Assembly: GCA_037013685.1 (NCBI GenBank)
Contig: CM072904.1
Coordinates: 2,356,001-2,420,000 of the forward strand
Source: Acridotheres tristis
Lineage: Eukaryota > Chordata > Aves > Passeriformes > Sturnidae
Direction: 5' to 3'
DNA: 64,000 nt
The notes beneath the pieces were generated by a model. The model did not search any database and had not been told where the DNA came from. It was given only the letters and a program-made list of their open reading frames with translations. The position numbers were made by a program, and so were the translations under genes. Shown piece after piece: positions 37,116 through 46,909 of the stretch. How positions within the stretch are numbered: position 1 is the stretch's first letter; the number at the start of each line of letters is the position of its first letter.

Positions 37116-38289
37116 ATCTGACAGGTCCTATGAGGAACTGGTTTTTAAATTTTTGGCTGTTGATGCCCCTGGGGCTAATCCACCAGAGCAGAGAGGTGCT
37201 GCTGTGTTCCATTCATTTTTCCACTTCAAGGTGTACAAAATGAGGCACCAAGTTGCTGTAGCTGAAACTTTCCAATCCTGGGGATTGCAAAATGTGTTTT
37301 AAGGAAATGACCACTTTGGATCAAAACTAGAAAAACTGGTTGGAGGGAGAAACACGAATCAAGTTGGGAAGCTGAAGTACATTGATTTATTTTTTTTTTC
37401 ACCATTAAAGGTGCATTTCAAGACCTGCTTTTTATCAGAAACCCCCCAAAGCACCAAAAATGTAACATCAAAACTGCGCTGCTTCACGGTTTAATTTCTG
37501 AAAGAAAAATTCTTTATTTCAACTCATTTCAGCTCGACAAGAAATGGACGTGTATGGGATAAAATGTGGGGTTTATCCCTTCCAGGAACTGCTCTTGAGA
37601 GAACAAATATCCCTTGTGCTCCCTTCGAGGGAGCTGCTGTCCTGTGGGGACTCTGCTGTCCCTTGTCCCCTCTCAGGGGCTTGTCTGGGGTGTGGAAATG
37701 AGGAATGGGGCTCTTGAGGTGCCCCTGGCAGAGGTCCCAGCCCAGGCTGCACAGGGAGGACCTGGTGATGCTCCAGATTTTGGGTAAAACTTCCTTATAG
37801 CTCTGTGAGACTGGCAAGGTCGAGCCCAGGTGGGTTTAGTTGCATCAGGGACCCAATTTTAGCATCTTTTCAGGTGATTTTGACCGGTCACCATCTCTGG
37901 GGGGACACTGAGGGTGAGGGGCTGAAGGGAGGGTGTGGAATCCTCCCCTCTGCTTCTCGGTATGGAGTGGTGCCTCCACTAATTTATTTTAATGAATTAA
38001 TTACAACCCTTGCAGCCTCTTTGCCTGGGACAGCTGATCGTCAAGTGGCTTCTGGGTTTTAGCATTTTAACAGCAAAATAATGAAAAAAAATAAAAAATC
38101 CAGGTAACAACCCACTGATTTTTAAGGGTTTTCTTGCTCCAGGCATTCCCACTGGCAGACACCAGTCTCCATGGCAGCAGCCAGGGATGCAGAGGGGAAA
38201 ATGTCCTGGAAAAGTTGGGGTGGGGTGTGGGGTGCAGGGCACTGTGAACACCTGGACATGGATGTGTGGGGCTGGCTCTGGGTGTGAGC

Positions 38290-38560
38290 AGGGGGTGTGA
38301 CATCAGCCACAGGGGCAGTGTGACATCAGCCACAGGGGCAGTGTGACATCAGCCAGAGCAGGGGATGTGACATCAGCCAGAGCAGGGGCAGTGTGACATC
38401 AGCCAGAGCAGGGGCAGTGTGACATCAGCCAGGGCAGGGGCAGTGTGACATCAGCCAGGGCAGGGGATGTGACATCAGCCAGGGCAGGGGATGTGACATC
38501 AGCCAGAGGGGCAGTGTGACATCAGCCAGAGCAGGGGATGTGACATCAGCCAGCCAGGTT
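38290..38560. repeat. Minisatellite, GTGACATCAGCCAGAGCAGG units
   Basis: About ten tandem units of 20-26 bp on the core 'gtgacatcagcca', varying in the 'gagcaggggcagt' part. It lies in the long intron. Confidence 0.93.
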
Positions 38561-39565
38561 TTCCTTTTCCTCCTGCTGGAGCTCCTCGTGCCTTGCCCTT
38601 GGCTGTCCTTGTCCTTTTGTCCTGGTGAATCCCTCCACAGGGAAAGCCTCGAGCTGCTCCTGCTCCTCTGTCCCTCCCTCAGCTCCCTGGGTCTGAGCTC
38701 GAGTCTGATCAGTGCCCAAATCCTCTTTCCTGCCTCCTTTGGCTGTCTCTGTTTCTGTCTAAGTTCATTATTAGCAAAGGTCTGGATTAGGAGGCAGTTC
38801 CAGGTGGGGCCATCCTGAATCGATGGCTCTCCCTCAATCCCAGGTTTTGGTGGTTCCTGCTTGGCTCATTTGGGGCTGTGTGTCCCTCTTGGGGTTCAGT
38901 CTATCCAGAAATATCTTCTGGACAAAAGCACAAACTTTTTGTGTTGTTCAAGGGATTTTGGATAGATCCCAGTGCTGCACTGGACTGAGGAGGAATTCCA
39001 GATCCCTTCAGTTCCCCTTTGGCTCCTCCTGGGAAGGTGACCTTGCAGGGAATGTGGTTGCTCACAATTACCAGCTGAACCCATTTGAGCTTGGACAAAT
39101 GATGGAGTTGAGTTTTAGCCAGGATGCTTTTTCTGCAGCTCTCAATTTGATTTCTTGCCTGAAAGGACTTTATAAAATAAACGATTTTAAAAAAAATCAT
39201 ATTAGAAAGGCTAAAAAGTTTTAAAAGCATTTTTTAAAAGGTGTTGTTTTGGAGTCTCTCTGTTACAGCTCTTTCCTGCCCACCCCCAGCTCGCAGCCAT
39301 CGTGCTTAAACAGAAACAGAACCACAAACCAAGTTCGTTAAAGTAATGACAGGGTGGCTCCTAATTGGGTTTGAAATTTGGCTGTTACATTACCTGAAGG
39401 AGCCTCTGAAGGGTTTTCCCCTTGTGCAACTGAATCCATTGATTCTGATGGATTTGGGAAGGCTGATTTAATTCAGGGTAACTCTTCCTTTAATTAGACA
39501 ATCCAAATCCATCCCTGCCTGGGTGATGTGTGGCTCACCTGGATGAACTGGGGCTGCTTTTAATA

Positions 39566-39640
39566 CAATAGAATTATTTAAGATGGGAAGGATCTGTAAG
39601 ATCATTCAGTCCAACCATAAAGAGGCTTCAACCCCAATTC
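39566..39640 (-). mobile_element. CR1 3'-end remnant
   Basis: Reverse CR1 end: 'aatagaattatttaagatgg', 'gatctgtaagatcattcagt', 'ccaacc'. It is diverged. Confidence 0.65.
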
Positions 39641-40949
39641 CAGCAATTTCTCTCTGTGCTGGCCACTGCTGACTCCTTGAAATCAAAGTCAATTTAAATT
39701 TAAAATATAACAAATTGTAAAAAGTTGCATGTAACATCAAAAGACAAGACATCACCAAAATAAGTGTCTGTAACTGAGAGCAAACCACTTCAGGTGTTTA
39801 TGAAAGAATCTCTGAAAACCTAAAATTTGAAAACGAGAAAGTTAAAATTTCATGTTTCTCCTGCACTTGGGATGTGAAGAGCTTGGAAATCTCTGCTGTG
39901 ATGGCAGCAGAGTCAAAGCTCCAGCACCTCCTGCTGCCTTTGGAGCCTCTCTGCCTCCCAAGAGCTCCCAAATGGGGCTCTCACCTGAGGGACCACCCCT
40001 TCAGGCAGGGAAATTGTTGTTTTCGCTGCTCCTGCACATCCCCCTGGGTGCTCCCAGGCCAATGGAGCAGAGCAGGACGGGAGGCAGGTGCTGGCTCAGC
40101 CCATGGAATGTGGGGTGAAGGATGGGAAGGACTCTCCAGGTCTCCTTCCCGGCCCTGCAAGGCAAGCGTGGGGCTGCATCTCCCTCTAGTGACTTCTCTC
40201 AGCTGCTTCCTCAGGCAGGGCTGGGGCCACCAGCTCCGGGGCCACCAGCTCCGGGTGCCACACACTGTCCGTGTCCCCCTGGGGGCAAGGGCAGCTCGGA
40301 GCAGGCTGCAGGCAGGGCTGGTGGCCATGTGGGGCTGCTGGAAATGCTCCAGGAGCTCCACTCGCACCCACCAGCCCAGTGTGAGGTGTTTTCACTGGAG
40401 CTGGCCGGAAAAGTGGTGGGATTTTGAAAGGCAGCGAACTCTGGAGTTTGATTCCTTTTCCACACTCAGGGTTTATGTGTTGACCACGGATATTTTTCTC
40501 CCAGCACTGCAGTTTGCCCCATCCAAAGGCAGTGCTGGGCTCTGCTGGACCTGGCAGGGCTGACAGATCCCTTGAGAGCTGCAGGGACCATTCACGGTGA
40601 CAGCTGAGGACAGAGTGAGCCCTCTGCAAGTCATTGCCTTGAATTAAATTGCTGGAAGCATCCAGGAGCTCCTTCTGGCCTTGTGGCTGTCTCCCCTTCC
40701 CAGCCCTGGCAGGTTTGCAGCTGCTCCAGTGGGAGGTTGTGTGGTGGGGGCTCCGAGCTCCCCTCTGACCTGCTGGCACCAGGAGAGCACCAGGAGCCCT
40801 GGAATGTGCAGGAACAGCAGAATGCAGAGGCTGGAGGGACAGATCAATCCTTGGTGTCACTTTATACATTTGCTGTAACTCTTTCAGTGATTGCTCTCAA
40901 GACTGGATTTCTGTCTTAGGCTCTGGGCTGGACTTAGAGCCCCTTCCAG

Positions 40950-41125
40950 GGCTCTAAAGGGGCTCCAGGAGAGCTGGAGAGGGACTGGGGACAAGGGATG
41001 GAGGGACAGGACACAGGGAATGGCTTCAGTCTGATAGAGAGCAGGGTTAGATGGGATATTGGGCAGGAATTATTCCCTGGCAGGGTGGGGACTGGCACAG
41101 GGTGCCCAGAGCAGCCCGTGTCCCC
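40950..41125 (+). mobile_element. CR1 fragment
   Basis: Plus-strand CR1: 'aaaggggctccaggagagct', 'ggaatggcttcagtctgata', 'gggcaggaattattccctgg'. It is cut off after 'cccagagcagc'. A 25-bp unit around 'ggtggatgcagttttggttt' is tandemly repeated about three times just downstream (41,143-41,212). Confidence 0.85.
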
Positions 41126-41319
41126 TGTGGAAGGTGAGTTTTGGTTTTGCAGGTGGATGCAGTTTTGGTTTGCAAGTGGATGCAGTTTTGGTTTGCAGGT
41201 GGATGCAGTGTCCTGCTCACTCTGCATGAACTGTCCCAGAATTTGAGGGCTCCTGCCTGCCACTCACCAGCTGTGCCCTCTCCTTCCCCCAGCAGCATTC
41301 CTGCATGTGGGAAATGAGG

Positions 41320-41458
41320 AATTATAGAATGACTGAGGTTGGAAATGACTCCAAGCTCACCAAGTCCAACCTGTGACAGATCCCCACCTTGTCACCCAGA
41401 CCAGAGCACTGAGTGCCACCTCCAGGGATGGGCACTCCAAACCTCCCTGGGCACTTCA
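41320..41458 (-). mobile_element. CR1 fragment with 3' end
   Basis: Reverse CR1: 'ggaattatagaatgactgag', 'gttggaaatgactccaagct', then 'actgagtgccacctccaggg'. It sits within 70 bp of the acceptor of the next exon. Confidence 0.85.
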
Positions 41459-41525
41459 CTGAGCAGGAAAGGGAGAAAAATAAGTGAACCCTTCAAACTT
41501 CACTTTCCCCCTTCTCCCTTTTCAG

Positions 41526-41775
41526 GACTCCAGACTCACCAGTTCAGATGTTGCCCCAGGGCCACCTTGGCCATGGGAGGATGCCCAGGGGACCCTCAAG
41601 CTCCAGCCTGATGGGAGTGCCCTGGCTTCCCTCTCTGCTCACGAGATGCCATCAGCTGAGGAGGAGGAGGAGGAAGAGGGCAGCCTTTCCATTGAGGATG
41701 AAGGCTTTGAGCTGCTGAACTCCACCTACAATAAAATCACCGGCCCCGGCAGGCCAGCGCTCAGGAGAAGCTCAG
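41526..41775 (+). CDS. Collagen exon: acidic variable region
   Basis: 250 bp, entering in phase 0 and leaving one base into a Gly codon before GTGAGT. It encodes a low-complexity, non-helical segment with seven consecutive Glu (Ala-Glu x7-Gly), then Glu-Asp-Glu-Gly-Phe-Glu-Leu-Leu-Asn-Ser-Thr, containing an N-glycosylation sequon. It ends basic (Arg-Pro-Ala-Leu-Arg-Arg-Ser-Ser). Acidic variable regions after TSPN are characteristic of type V/XI N-propeptides. This one is much shorter than in COL5A1 and nearly lacks the usual tyrosines. Confidence 0.85.
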
Positions 41776-41845
41776 GTGAGTCCATGATTTTCCTCCTCTT
41801 CTCCATCACAATTTCTGGGAATCTGACAGTGCTTCCTCCACCCAG

Positions 41846-42162
41846 GAGCCTCCATCCACCGTCCCCGAGCAGCCAAGAAGGAGCGTGGCTCTGACCCGCG
41901 GGAGGAGAACGTCACCACGGAGAAGCTGTCGGGGGACACAGGCAAACCCCGCCTGGACCCCTTCCCCAAGGTGTCCCCCCCAGCTCATCGGGGGGCTGCC
42001 CCCAAAGGAAACGTCCCCAAAGGTCCCCTGAGGGCAGGGGCAGCGCTGGGTGTCCCAGAGCCTCCCCTTGGAGCAGGACAGCCCGGATTGTGGGTGGCAC
42101 CTGGACACCAGGGCTGTGTGAAGCCGGGACCACCGGGGCTGCCGGGACCGCCGGGGCTGCCG
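41846..42162 (+). CDS. Collagen exon: basic region and start of minor helix
   Basis: 317 bp. The split Gly codon is completed after 'ctccacccag' and the exon ends in phase 0 before GTGAGT. It starts with a basic stretch (Arg-Pro-Arg-Ala-Ala-Lys-Lys-Glu-Arg), has Asn-Val-Thr (sequon), a Pro/Gly/Lys-rich middle and one Cys. It ends Gly-Pro-Pro-Gly-Leu-Pro twice, the first four Gly-X-Y triplets of the minor helix. The dibasic/tetrabasic context could be a proteolytic site, but that is inference. Confidence 0.85.
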
Positions 42163-42219
42163 GTGAGTGCAGGAGGGCAGGGAGGGCTGGGGGCAGGGAA
42201 AAGGCTGCTGAGACGGGGA

Positions 42220-43062
42220 AACTGCACAGGGAAACCTTCTCCAGGGTGGGGAAACTGCACAGGGAAACCTTCTCCAGGGTGGGGAAACTGCACAGGGAAA
42301 CCTTCTCCAGGGTGGGGAAACTGCACAGGGAAACCTTCTCCAGGGTGGGGAAACTGCACAGGGAAACCTTCTCCAGGGTGGGGAAACTGCACAGGGAAAC
42401 CTTCTCCAGGATGGGGAAACTGCACAGGGAAACCTTCTCCAGGATGGGGAAACTGCACAGGGAAACCTTCTCCAGGATGGGGAAACATTCCCCAGGATGA
42501 GAAGCATCTCCAGAGTGAGAAACCTTCTCCAGGGTGGGAAACATTCCCCAGGGTGGGAACCTTCTCCAGGATGGGGAAGCAGCACAGGGAAGGCTTCTCT
42601 AGAATGGGGAACCTTCTTCAAGATGGAGAAATCTTCTCCAGGGTAGCAAATTTTTCCAGGGTGGGAAACTTTTCCAGAGTGAGAAACCTTCTCCAGGGTG
42701 GGGAAACAGCACAGGGAAAGCTTCTTCAGGATGGGGAACATTGTCCAGGGTGGGAAATTTCCCCAAGGGGGGAAACTTCTCCAGGATGGGGAACCTTCCC
42801 CACGGTGGGGAAACTTCTCCAGAATGGGAAACCTTCTCCAGGATGGGAAAATTTCTATAGGATAGGGAGACTTCTCCAGGGTGGGAGAACTTCCCCAGGG
42901 TGGGAAACTTCCCCGCAATGGGAAACCTTCTCCAGAGTGGGAACCTTCTCCAGGATGGGGAAACAGCACAGGGAAAGCTTCTCCAGGATAGGAAACCTTC
43001 CCCAGAGTGGGGAAACTTCCCCAGGATGGGAAACATTGTCCAGGGTGGGGAACCCTCCCTGT
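42220..43062. repeat. 33-bp minisatellite in collagen intron
   Basis: Eight near-identical 33-bp units on 'ggaaactgcacagggaaacc' + 'ttctccagggtg' (about 42,220-42,490). After these come about 570 bp of diverged 14-30-bp derivatives of 'ggaaaccttctccagggtgg'. It starts only about 60 bp after the donor at 42,163. Open frames on both strands across it are repeat artefacts. Confidence 0.95.
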
Positions 43063-44180
43063 GCAGGCACAGTGGGGCTGTGCATTGACCTTGTGGAAAG
43101 GTTTTTGATATTCCTGGAGAAACTTCACTGAAAACTAGAGAGAAGATGATTGCCTTGTCCTCCTTGCTCTAGAGATAGTCTCAAATCATTGAATCTCGCT
43201 GTGGGTTTTTATTTCATGCTGGTCCAGCCCAGAATTGGGCTGAGGGGATCAGAGGGGACCCTGATCTCCTCCAGTCCCCACACAAACCCCTGACATCCAC
43301 CCATGGACCCAACTGGCATCGCTGTTCTTGGCTTCTTCACCCCCAAACTGATGCCTGGTTCAAAGCAGAGCAATGAATTTATCTTGTAATAAGTTCTGAC
43401 TGTTTCTAAAGTCATTCAGTCATTGTAGAGGATGAAAAAAGGGAAATTTAGGGAAAAAAAAAAGAGGTAAACTTAGACTAGAAAAAGCTTTAGAGGAGTC
43501 ATGTCTTCATTGAGGATGAAAAAAGAAAATGGTAAAAAAAAGGGTAAACTTGAAATAGAAAAAGCTTTAGAGGAGTCTTGTCTTCATTGAGGAATAGCAG
43601 AAAAATGTTTTAAAATATTCTTCTGTGTTTGTTTATTCTGCCAAAATTCTTACCCGCATTTGGTTCCATTTTCTCAATAATTTCTTCAGAAAATTTTCTT
43701 TCATTTCCCCATTGAAATGTCCCTTGGCACCTTCCCTTCCCTTGTCCTTCCATCCCTGTGGAAGTTGTGGGCTCTGCCCTGGGGTTGGGGGGGATCCTGC
43801 AGGGCCGTTTCCATGGCTCTGTTTGAGGGACCTGGCACTAAATCCATCATCCCTGAGCCAGCCTTGATTTAAATTTAGGACTGCTAACTCCCCCCTCAAG
43901 CCATCTCCTTGCTGCTGCAGCTCTTGCCTGCAAAAATAGAAGAAAATGGCAAAAGGAACAGATGCTGGAGGCTGAAAAAATCCCAGGAGCAGAGGAAACG
44001 TCACGACGTTTGACAGCCCTGCTGTGAGCAGGGACCCGGCCAGGGGAACTGCTTTGATGTCCTGGAGAGAGGCTGGAGATGGGATTTTTGTCCTTGGTCC
44101 TGAGGATCCTGGATGGAAACACCATTCCCAGAGCTCCATCCCAGTTTAGAGCTGGGGAGGTGGCAGCAAAGATGGGAAAG
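43063..44180. other. Intron, AT-rich tandem patch
   Basis: Bases 43,430-43,610 contain a duplicated block ('aaaaagctttagaggagtc' occurs twice, about 80 bp apart). No exon was recognised. Confidence 0.5.
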
Positions 44181-44184
44181 GGCT

Positions 44185-44480
44185 CTTAAGGGCATGGAGG
44201 GACAGGAGCCGGGGAATGGCTTTCCATGGAAAAAGAGCAGGTTTGGGTGGGATATTGGGTGGGATATTAGGGAAAAATCTTTTCTCTGAGGGTGGGCAGG
44301 CCCTGGCACAGGGTGCCCAGAGCAGCTGTGGCTGCCCCTGGATCCCTGGCAGTGCCCAAGGCCAGGTTGGACACTGGGGTTGGAGCAGCCTGGGACAGTG
44401 GGAGGGGTCCCTGCCATGGCAGGAGTGGGATGGGGTGGGATTTAAGGTCCCTTCCAACCCAAACCAGGCTGGAATTCTGT
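44185..44480 (+). mobile_element. CR1 fragment with 3' end
   Basis: Plus-strand CR1: 'atggagggacaggagccggg', 'cccagagcagctgtggctgc', 'aaggtcccttccaacccaaa'. It is a near relative of the 7.0- and 29.6-kb copies. Confidence 0.9.
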
Positions 44481-45230
44481 GTAGGACTGAAGCTCAGTGG
44501 TGGCACGTGCCAGCCATGGCCAGAGCCATAAAATGTGTCCCCAGCTCTTTCCCTGTTGTCCTGTTGCTGCTCCCGAGGGCAGGGGGGCTCTGGGGAGAGG
44601 GAGCTGAGCCGTGGAGCTCTGTGGGTTTCAGATCAGGCTCAGAACAAAGCTGGTGTGTGGAACTGAGGCTGTCAGAGCTGCAGCAGACACAGGCAGAGGC
44701 TGTAGGGAACACCTTACAAGGAATTCCTATCATCCCAAAATGCCAGGATCCCCCCCCGGCTGTTCCTGCCCACACAGACTCCTTGGTTAGCCCTGAAGTG
44801 GGGTCAGTCCTTGGCCAAATCGTGCATTTTTACCCAGATCACATCTCCCACCAGTTAAAAGTTGTCCTGGTCCAAACACCTATTGGAGTATGGATATGAT
44901 TCAGTCTTAGGGTTGTTTTTTTGTTTTTTTCCCTGACACACTGCCTGTCCTCCCCAGGTGTCAGATGTTCTCCTGCTCCCCTGCTCTGGGGTGTTTCTGA
45001 GGTTTTTCAGGATGGCACAGTTCAGCTGCAGGTGCCAGGGCAGGAGCAGCCAAACCAGGGGGCTCTTCCCACCCCACACTGGGTTTTGGGGTATTTCTTG
45101 AGGATTTGAAGCTGCTGGTTTGCTCTGAATCAGCCATTTCAGTCCCTGCTTCCCTGGGGCTGTGGCCCTGGTCCCTCAGTCACTGTGGGATCTCCCCTTT
45201 GGGGTCACAGCTCTCCTCTTTGCCTTTCAG

Positions 45231-45275
45231 GGCTGTCCTGGCAGACGGGGACTGGTGGGACCCAAAGGAGACAAA
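45231..45275 (+). CDS. Collagen exon: minor helix, 45 bp
   Basis: Five Gly-X-Y triplets, Gly-Cys-Pro-Gly-Arg-Arg-Gly-Leu-Val-Gly-Pro-Lys-Gly-Asp-Lys, phase 0. It lies between a strong acceptor (ctctttgcctttcag) and GTGAGT. It continues the minor helix begun in the previous exon. A Cys in the X position is unusual for this region. Confidence 0.93.
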
Positions 45276-45570
45276 GTGAGTACCCAGAGAAACAGGGGCA
45301 GGTCTGTGGGGTGTGGGGTGTGGGGCAAACACCACCCATGGCTTGGGTTGGTTTGGGGGTTTTTCATCCAGTGGGCAGTGGGAGATCCTGCAGCTGCAGG
45401 GTGGTGGCCCTGACTGTGGGTTTGGAAAAGGAAGAAACTTGGTTTAGTAAGCACTTTAAGCCCAGACTCAGGATTAAGCCAGGCTTGAGTTCTGGGGCAG
45501 TTTGGGGCACCACGATAGAAAAAATGACATTGAGTTATTAGAAAGCAGCATAGGAAAAATGATATTGAGT

Positions 45571-45864
45571 TATGAGAGAGTGTTCAGAGGAGGCCAAAAG
45601 GGAAGGGTCTGGAGGGGTCCCTGAGGAGCAGACTGAGGGGACTGGGATGGTTCAGCTGGAGCAGACTGGGGACACTGGGATGGTTCAGCTGGAGCAGACT
45701 GGGGACACTGGGATGGTTCAGCTGGAGCAGACTGGGGGCACTGGGATGGCTCAGCTGGAGCAGACTGGGGGCACTGGGATGGTTCAGCTGGAGCAGACTG
45801 GGGGCAGAGCTCGTTGTGGTCTTCAACATCCTCATGATGGACAGAGGAGGGGCAGGGCTCTCAG
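45571..45864 (+). mobile_element. CR1 5'-side fragment with 33-bp internal tandem repeat
   Basis: The CR1 phrases 'gtgttcagaggaggcc' and 'ctcgttgtggtcttcaacat' bracket five copies of a 33-bp unit, 'gagcagactggggacactgg' + 'gatggttcagctg' (about 45,626-45,790). It ends at 'ggggcagggctctcag', where the duplicated collagen exon begins abruptly. Confidence 0.75.
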
Positions 45865-45909
45865 GGTCCAGCAGGGCTGGAGGGATGTGCTGGTCCCAAA
45901 GGAGACACA
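45865..45909 (+). pseudogene. Duplicated 45-bp collagen helix exon (probably unused)
   Basis: An in-frame copy of the exon at 57,788: Gly-Pro-Ala-Gly-Leu-Glu-Gly-Cys-Ala-Gly-Pro-Lys-Gly-Asp-Thr. It has a single coding difference (Ala for Pro). It is bounded by CAG and by GTAAGA, so it could technically splice in phase 0 and add five triplets to the minor helix. The acceptor has no pyrimidine tract because CR1 purine-rich sequence lies upstream, so I expect it is skipped. Confidence 0.8.
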
Positions 45910-46117
45910 GTAAGAGTTTTCTGCACCTTGGTGGGGATGAAACCCAGGCTGGAGGGATTTCCCTTCAAGGACCTGACATAAGGGGTTGAAGGGGTTCCTG
46001 TCCCTGTTTTTGGAGGAGAGAAGGGGCAGCGCTTCCAGCTGAGCTCCCAAATGGCACCTGGAGGTCCCTGGTCACCCTGGGGAGGGGACATGGAGGGTCT
46101 GGGTGCTCTGATGAGAG

Positions 46118-46402
46118 CTCTTCACTCTGGGACAGGGACAGGAGGCAGGGAACGGCTGGAGCTGGGCCAGGGCAGGCTCAGGCTGGAGCTCAGGGCAAGG
46201 TTCTTCCCCCAGAGGGTGCTGGGCACTGCCCAGGCTCCCCAGGGAATGGGCACGGCCCCGAGGCTGCCAGAGCTCCAGGAGCGTTTGGACAGCGCTGCCA
46301 GGGATGGACAGGCTGGGATTGTTGGGGGGTCTGGGCAGGGACAGGGGCTGCCCTGGGGGATCCTGTGGGTCCCTCCAGCTCAGTTTGTTTTGTGATTCTG
46401 TG
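46118..46402 (+). mobile_element. CR1 3' fragment, 'gagggtgctgggcactgccc' type
   Basis: From 'ctctgggacagggacaggag' to 'tgttttgtgattctg'. It includes the conserved 'cacggccccgaggctgccag' and 'agcgtttggacagcgctgcc'. It forms the right part of the duplicated block. Confidence 0.9.
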
Positions 46403-46667
46403 CCTGAGCTGCCTGGACAAGCTGCTCTCTTCCCTTTGAGCACCCAGTGGGAGCTGGAGCAGCTGCAGCTCAGGCCACCTGGAGGAGGGACACTGGCATG
46501 TCCCAAAGCCCAGCCCCATTTCATATCCATGAGATCATCTTGCAGGGACATTTATCCTCCAGCCCTGCAGACCCAGGCCCTGCCCAGACCCTGACCCTGC
46601 TCTGAGGCAGAGCCTGTGTCCAGCCTAAATCCCTGCTGGTTTGAAGGAGCTGCCCTTGTCTCTGCAG

Positions 46668-46787
46668 GGATACCCCGGGGCCATGGGGCGGACGGGCCCC
46701 CCAGGTGACCCCGGCCCTGCTGGCATCCCCGGTGTCCCCACCATCGTCCTCTGGAGGAACTCCAGGGAGGACTGGCAGTCGTTCACG
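46668..46787 (+). CDS. Collagen exon: end of minor helix and non-helical segment
   Basis: 120 bp, phase 0. It starts Gly-Tyr-Pro-Gly-Ala-Met and ends the minor helix at Gly-Ile-Pro-Gly-Val-Pro, giving 17 triplets over three exons, the same number as the COL5A1 minor helix as I recall it. It then turns into Thr-Ile-Val-Leu-Trp-Arg-Asn-Ser-Arg-Glu-Asp-Trp-Gln-Ser-Phe-Thr. This fits the place of the Met-Leu-Met-Leu-Pro-Phe-Arg telopeptide segment of type V/XI chains. Confidence 0.92.
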
Positions 46788-46830
46788 GTGAGTTAATGAC
46801 TGCAGCTCCAGCATCCTCCCCAGCATCCCT

Positions 46831-46909
46831 GGGATGGGATGGGATGGGATGGGATGGGATGGGATGGGATGGGATGGGATGGGATGGGATGGGATGGGAT
46901 GGGATGGGA
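46831..46909. repeat. (GGGAT)n array just after a splice donor
   Basis: About 16 perfect copies of GGGAT on the coding strand, beginning 43 bases after the donor of the 46,668-46,787 exon. Regular GGG runs could form G-quadruplexes in the pre-mRNA. Confidence 0.96.

Larger units (their letters stand above)
31639..41525. other. Long intron (about 9.9 kb)
   Basis: The largest intron in the window. It carries CR1 remnants (34.5, 35.1, 37.0, 39.6, 41.0 and 41.3 kb) and a minisatellite at 38.3 kb. It also has AT-rich islands at about 33.0-33.25, 34.64-35.1 and 39.2-39.5 kb. I found no further splice-bounded coding exon, but extra variable-region exons cannot be excluded. Confidence 0.6.
45865..46402 (+). 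repeat. Intragenic duplicate of 57,788-58,312
   Basis: The exon copy, about 205 bp of its following intron and the adjoining CR1 3' part match 57,788-58,312 with few differences, in the same orientation and 11.9 kb apart. The matching part includes 'accttggtggggatgaaacc' and 'caccctggggaggggacatg', which do not look like CR1. The left edge coincides with the exon's 5' splice boundary. Confidence 0.9.

Noticed and set aside
41806..43131. 440-residue minus-strand and 386-residue plus-strand frames
   Set aside because: They run over the 33-bp minisatellite. The plus frame overlaps the true collagen exon only up to 42,162, where a clear splice donor lies.
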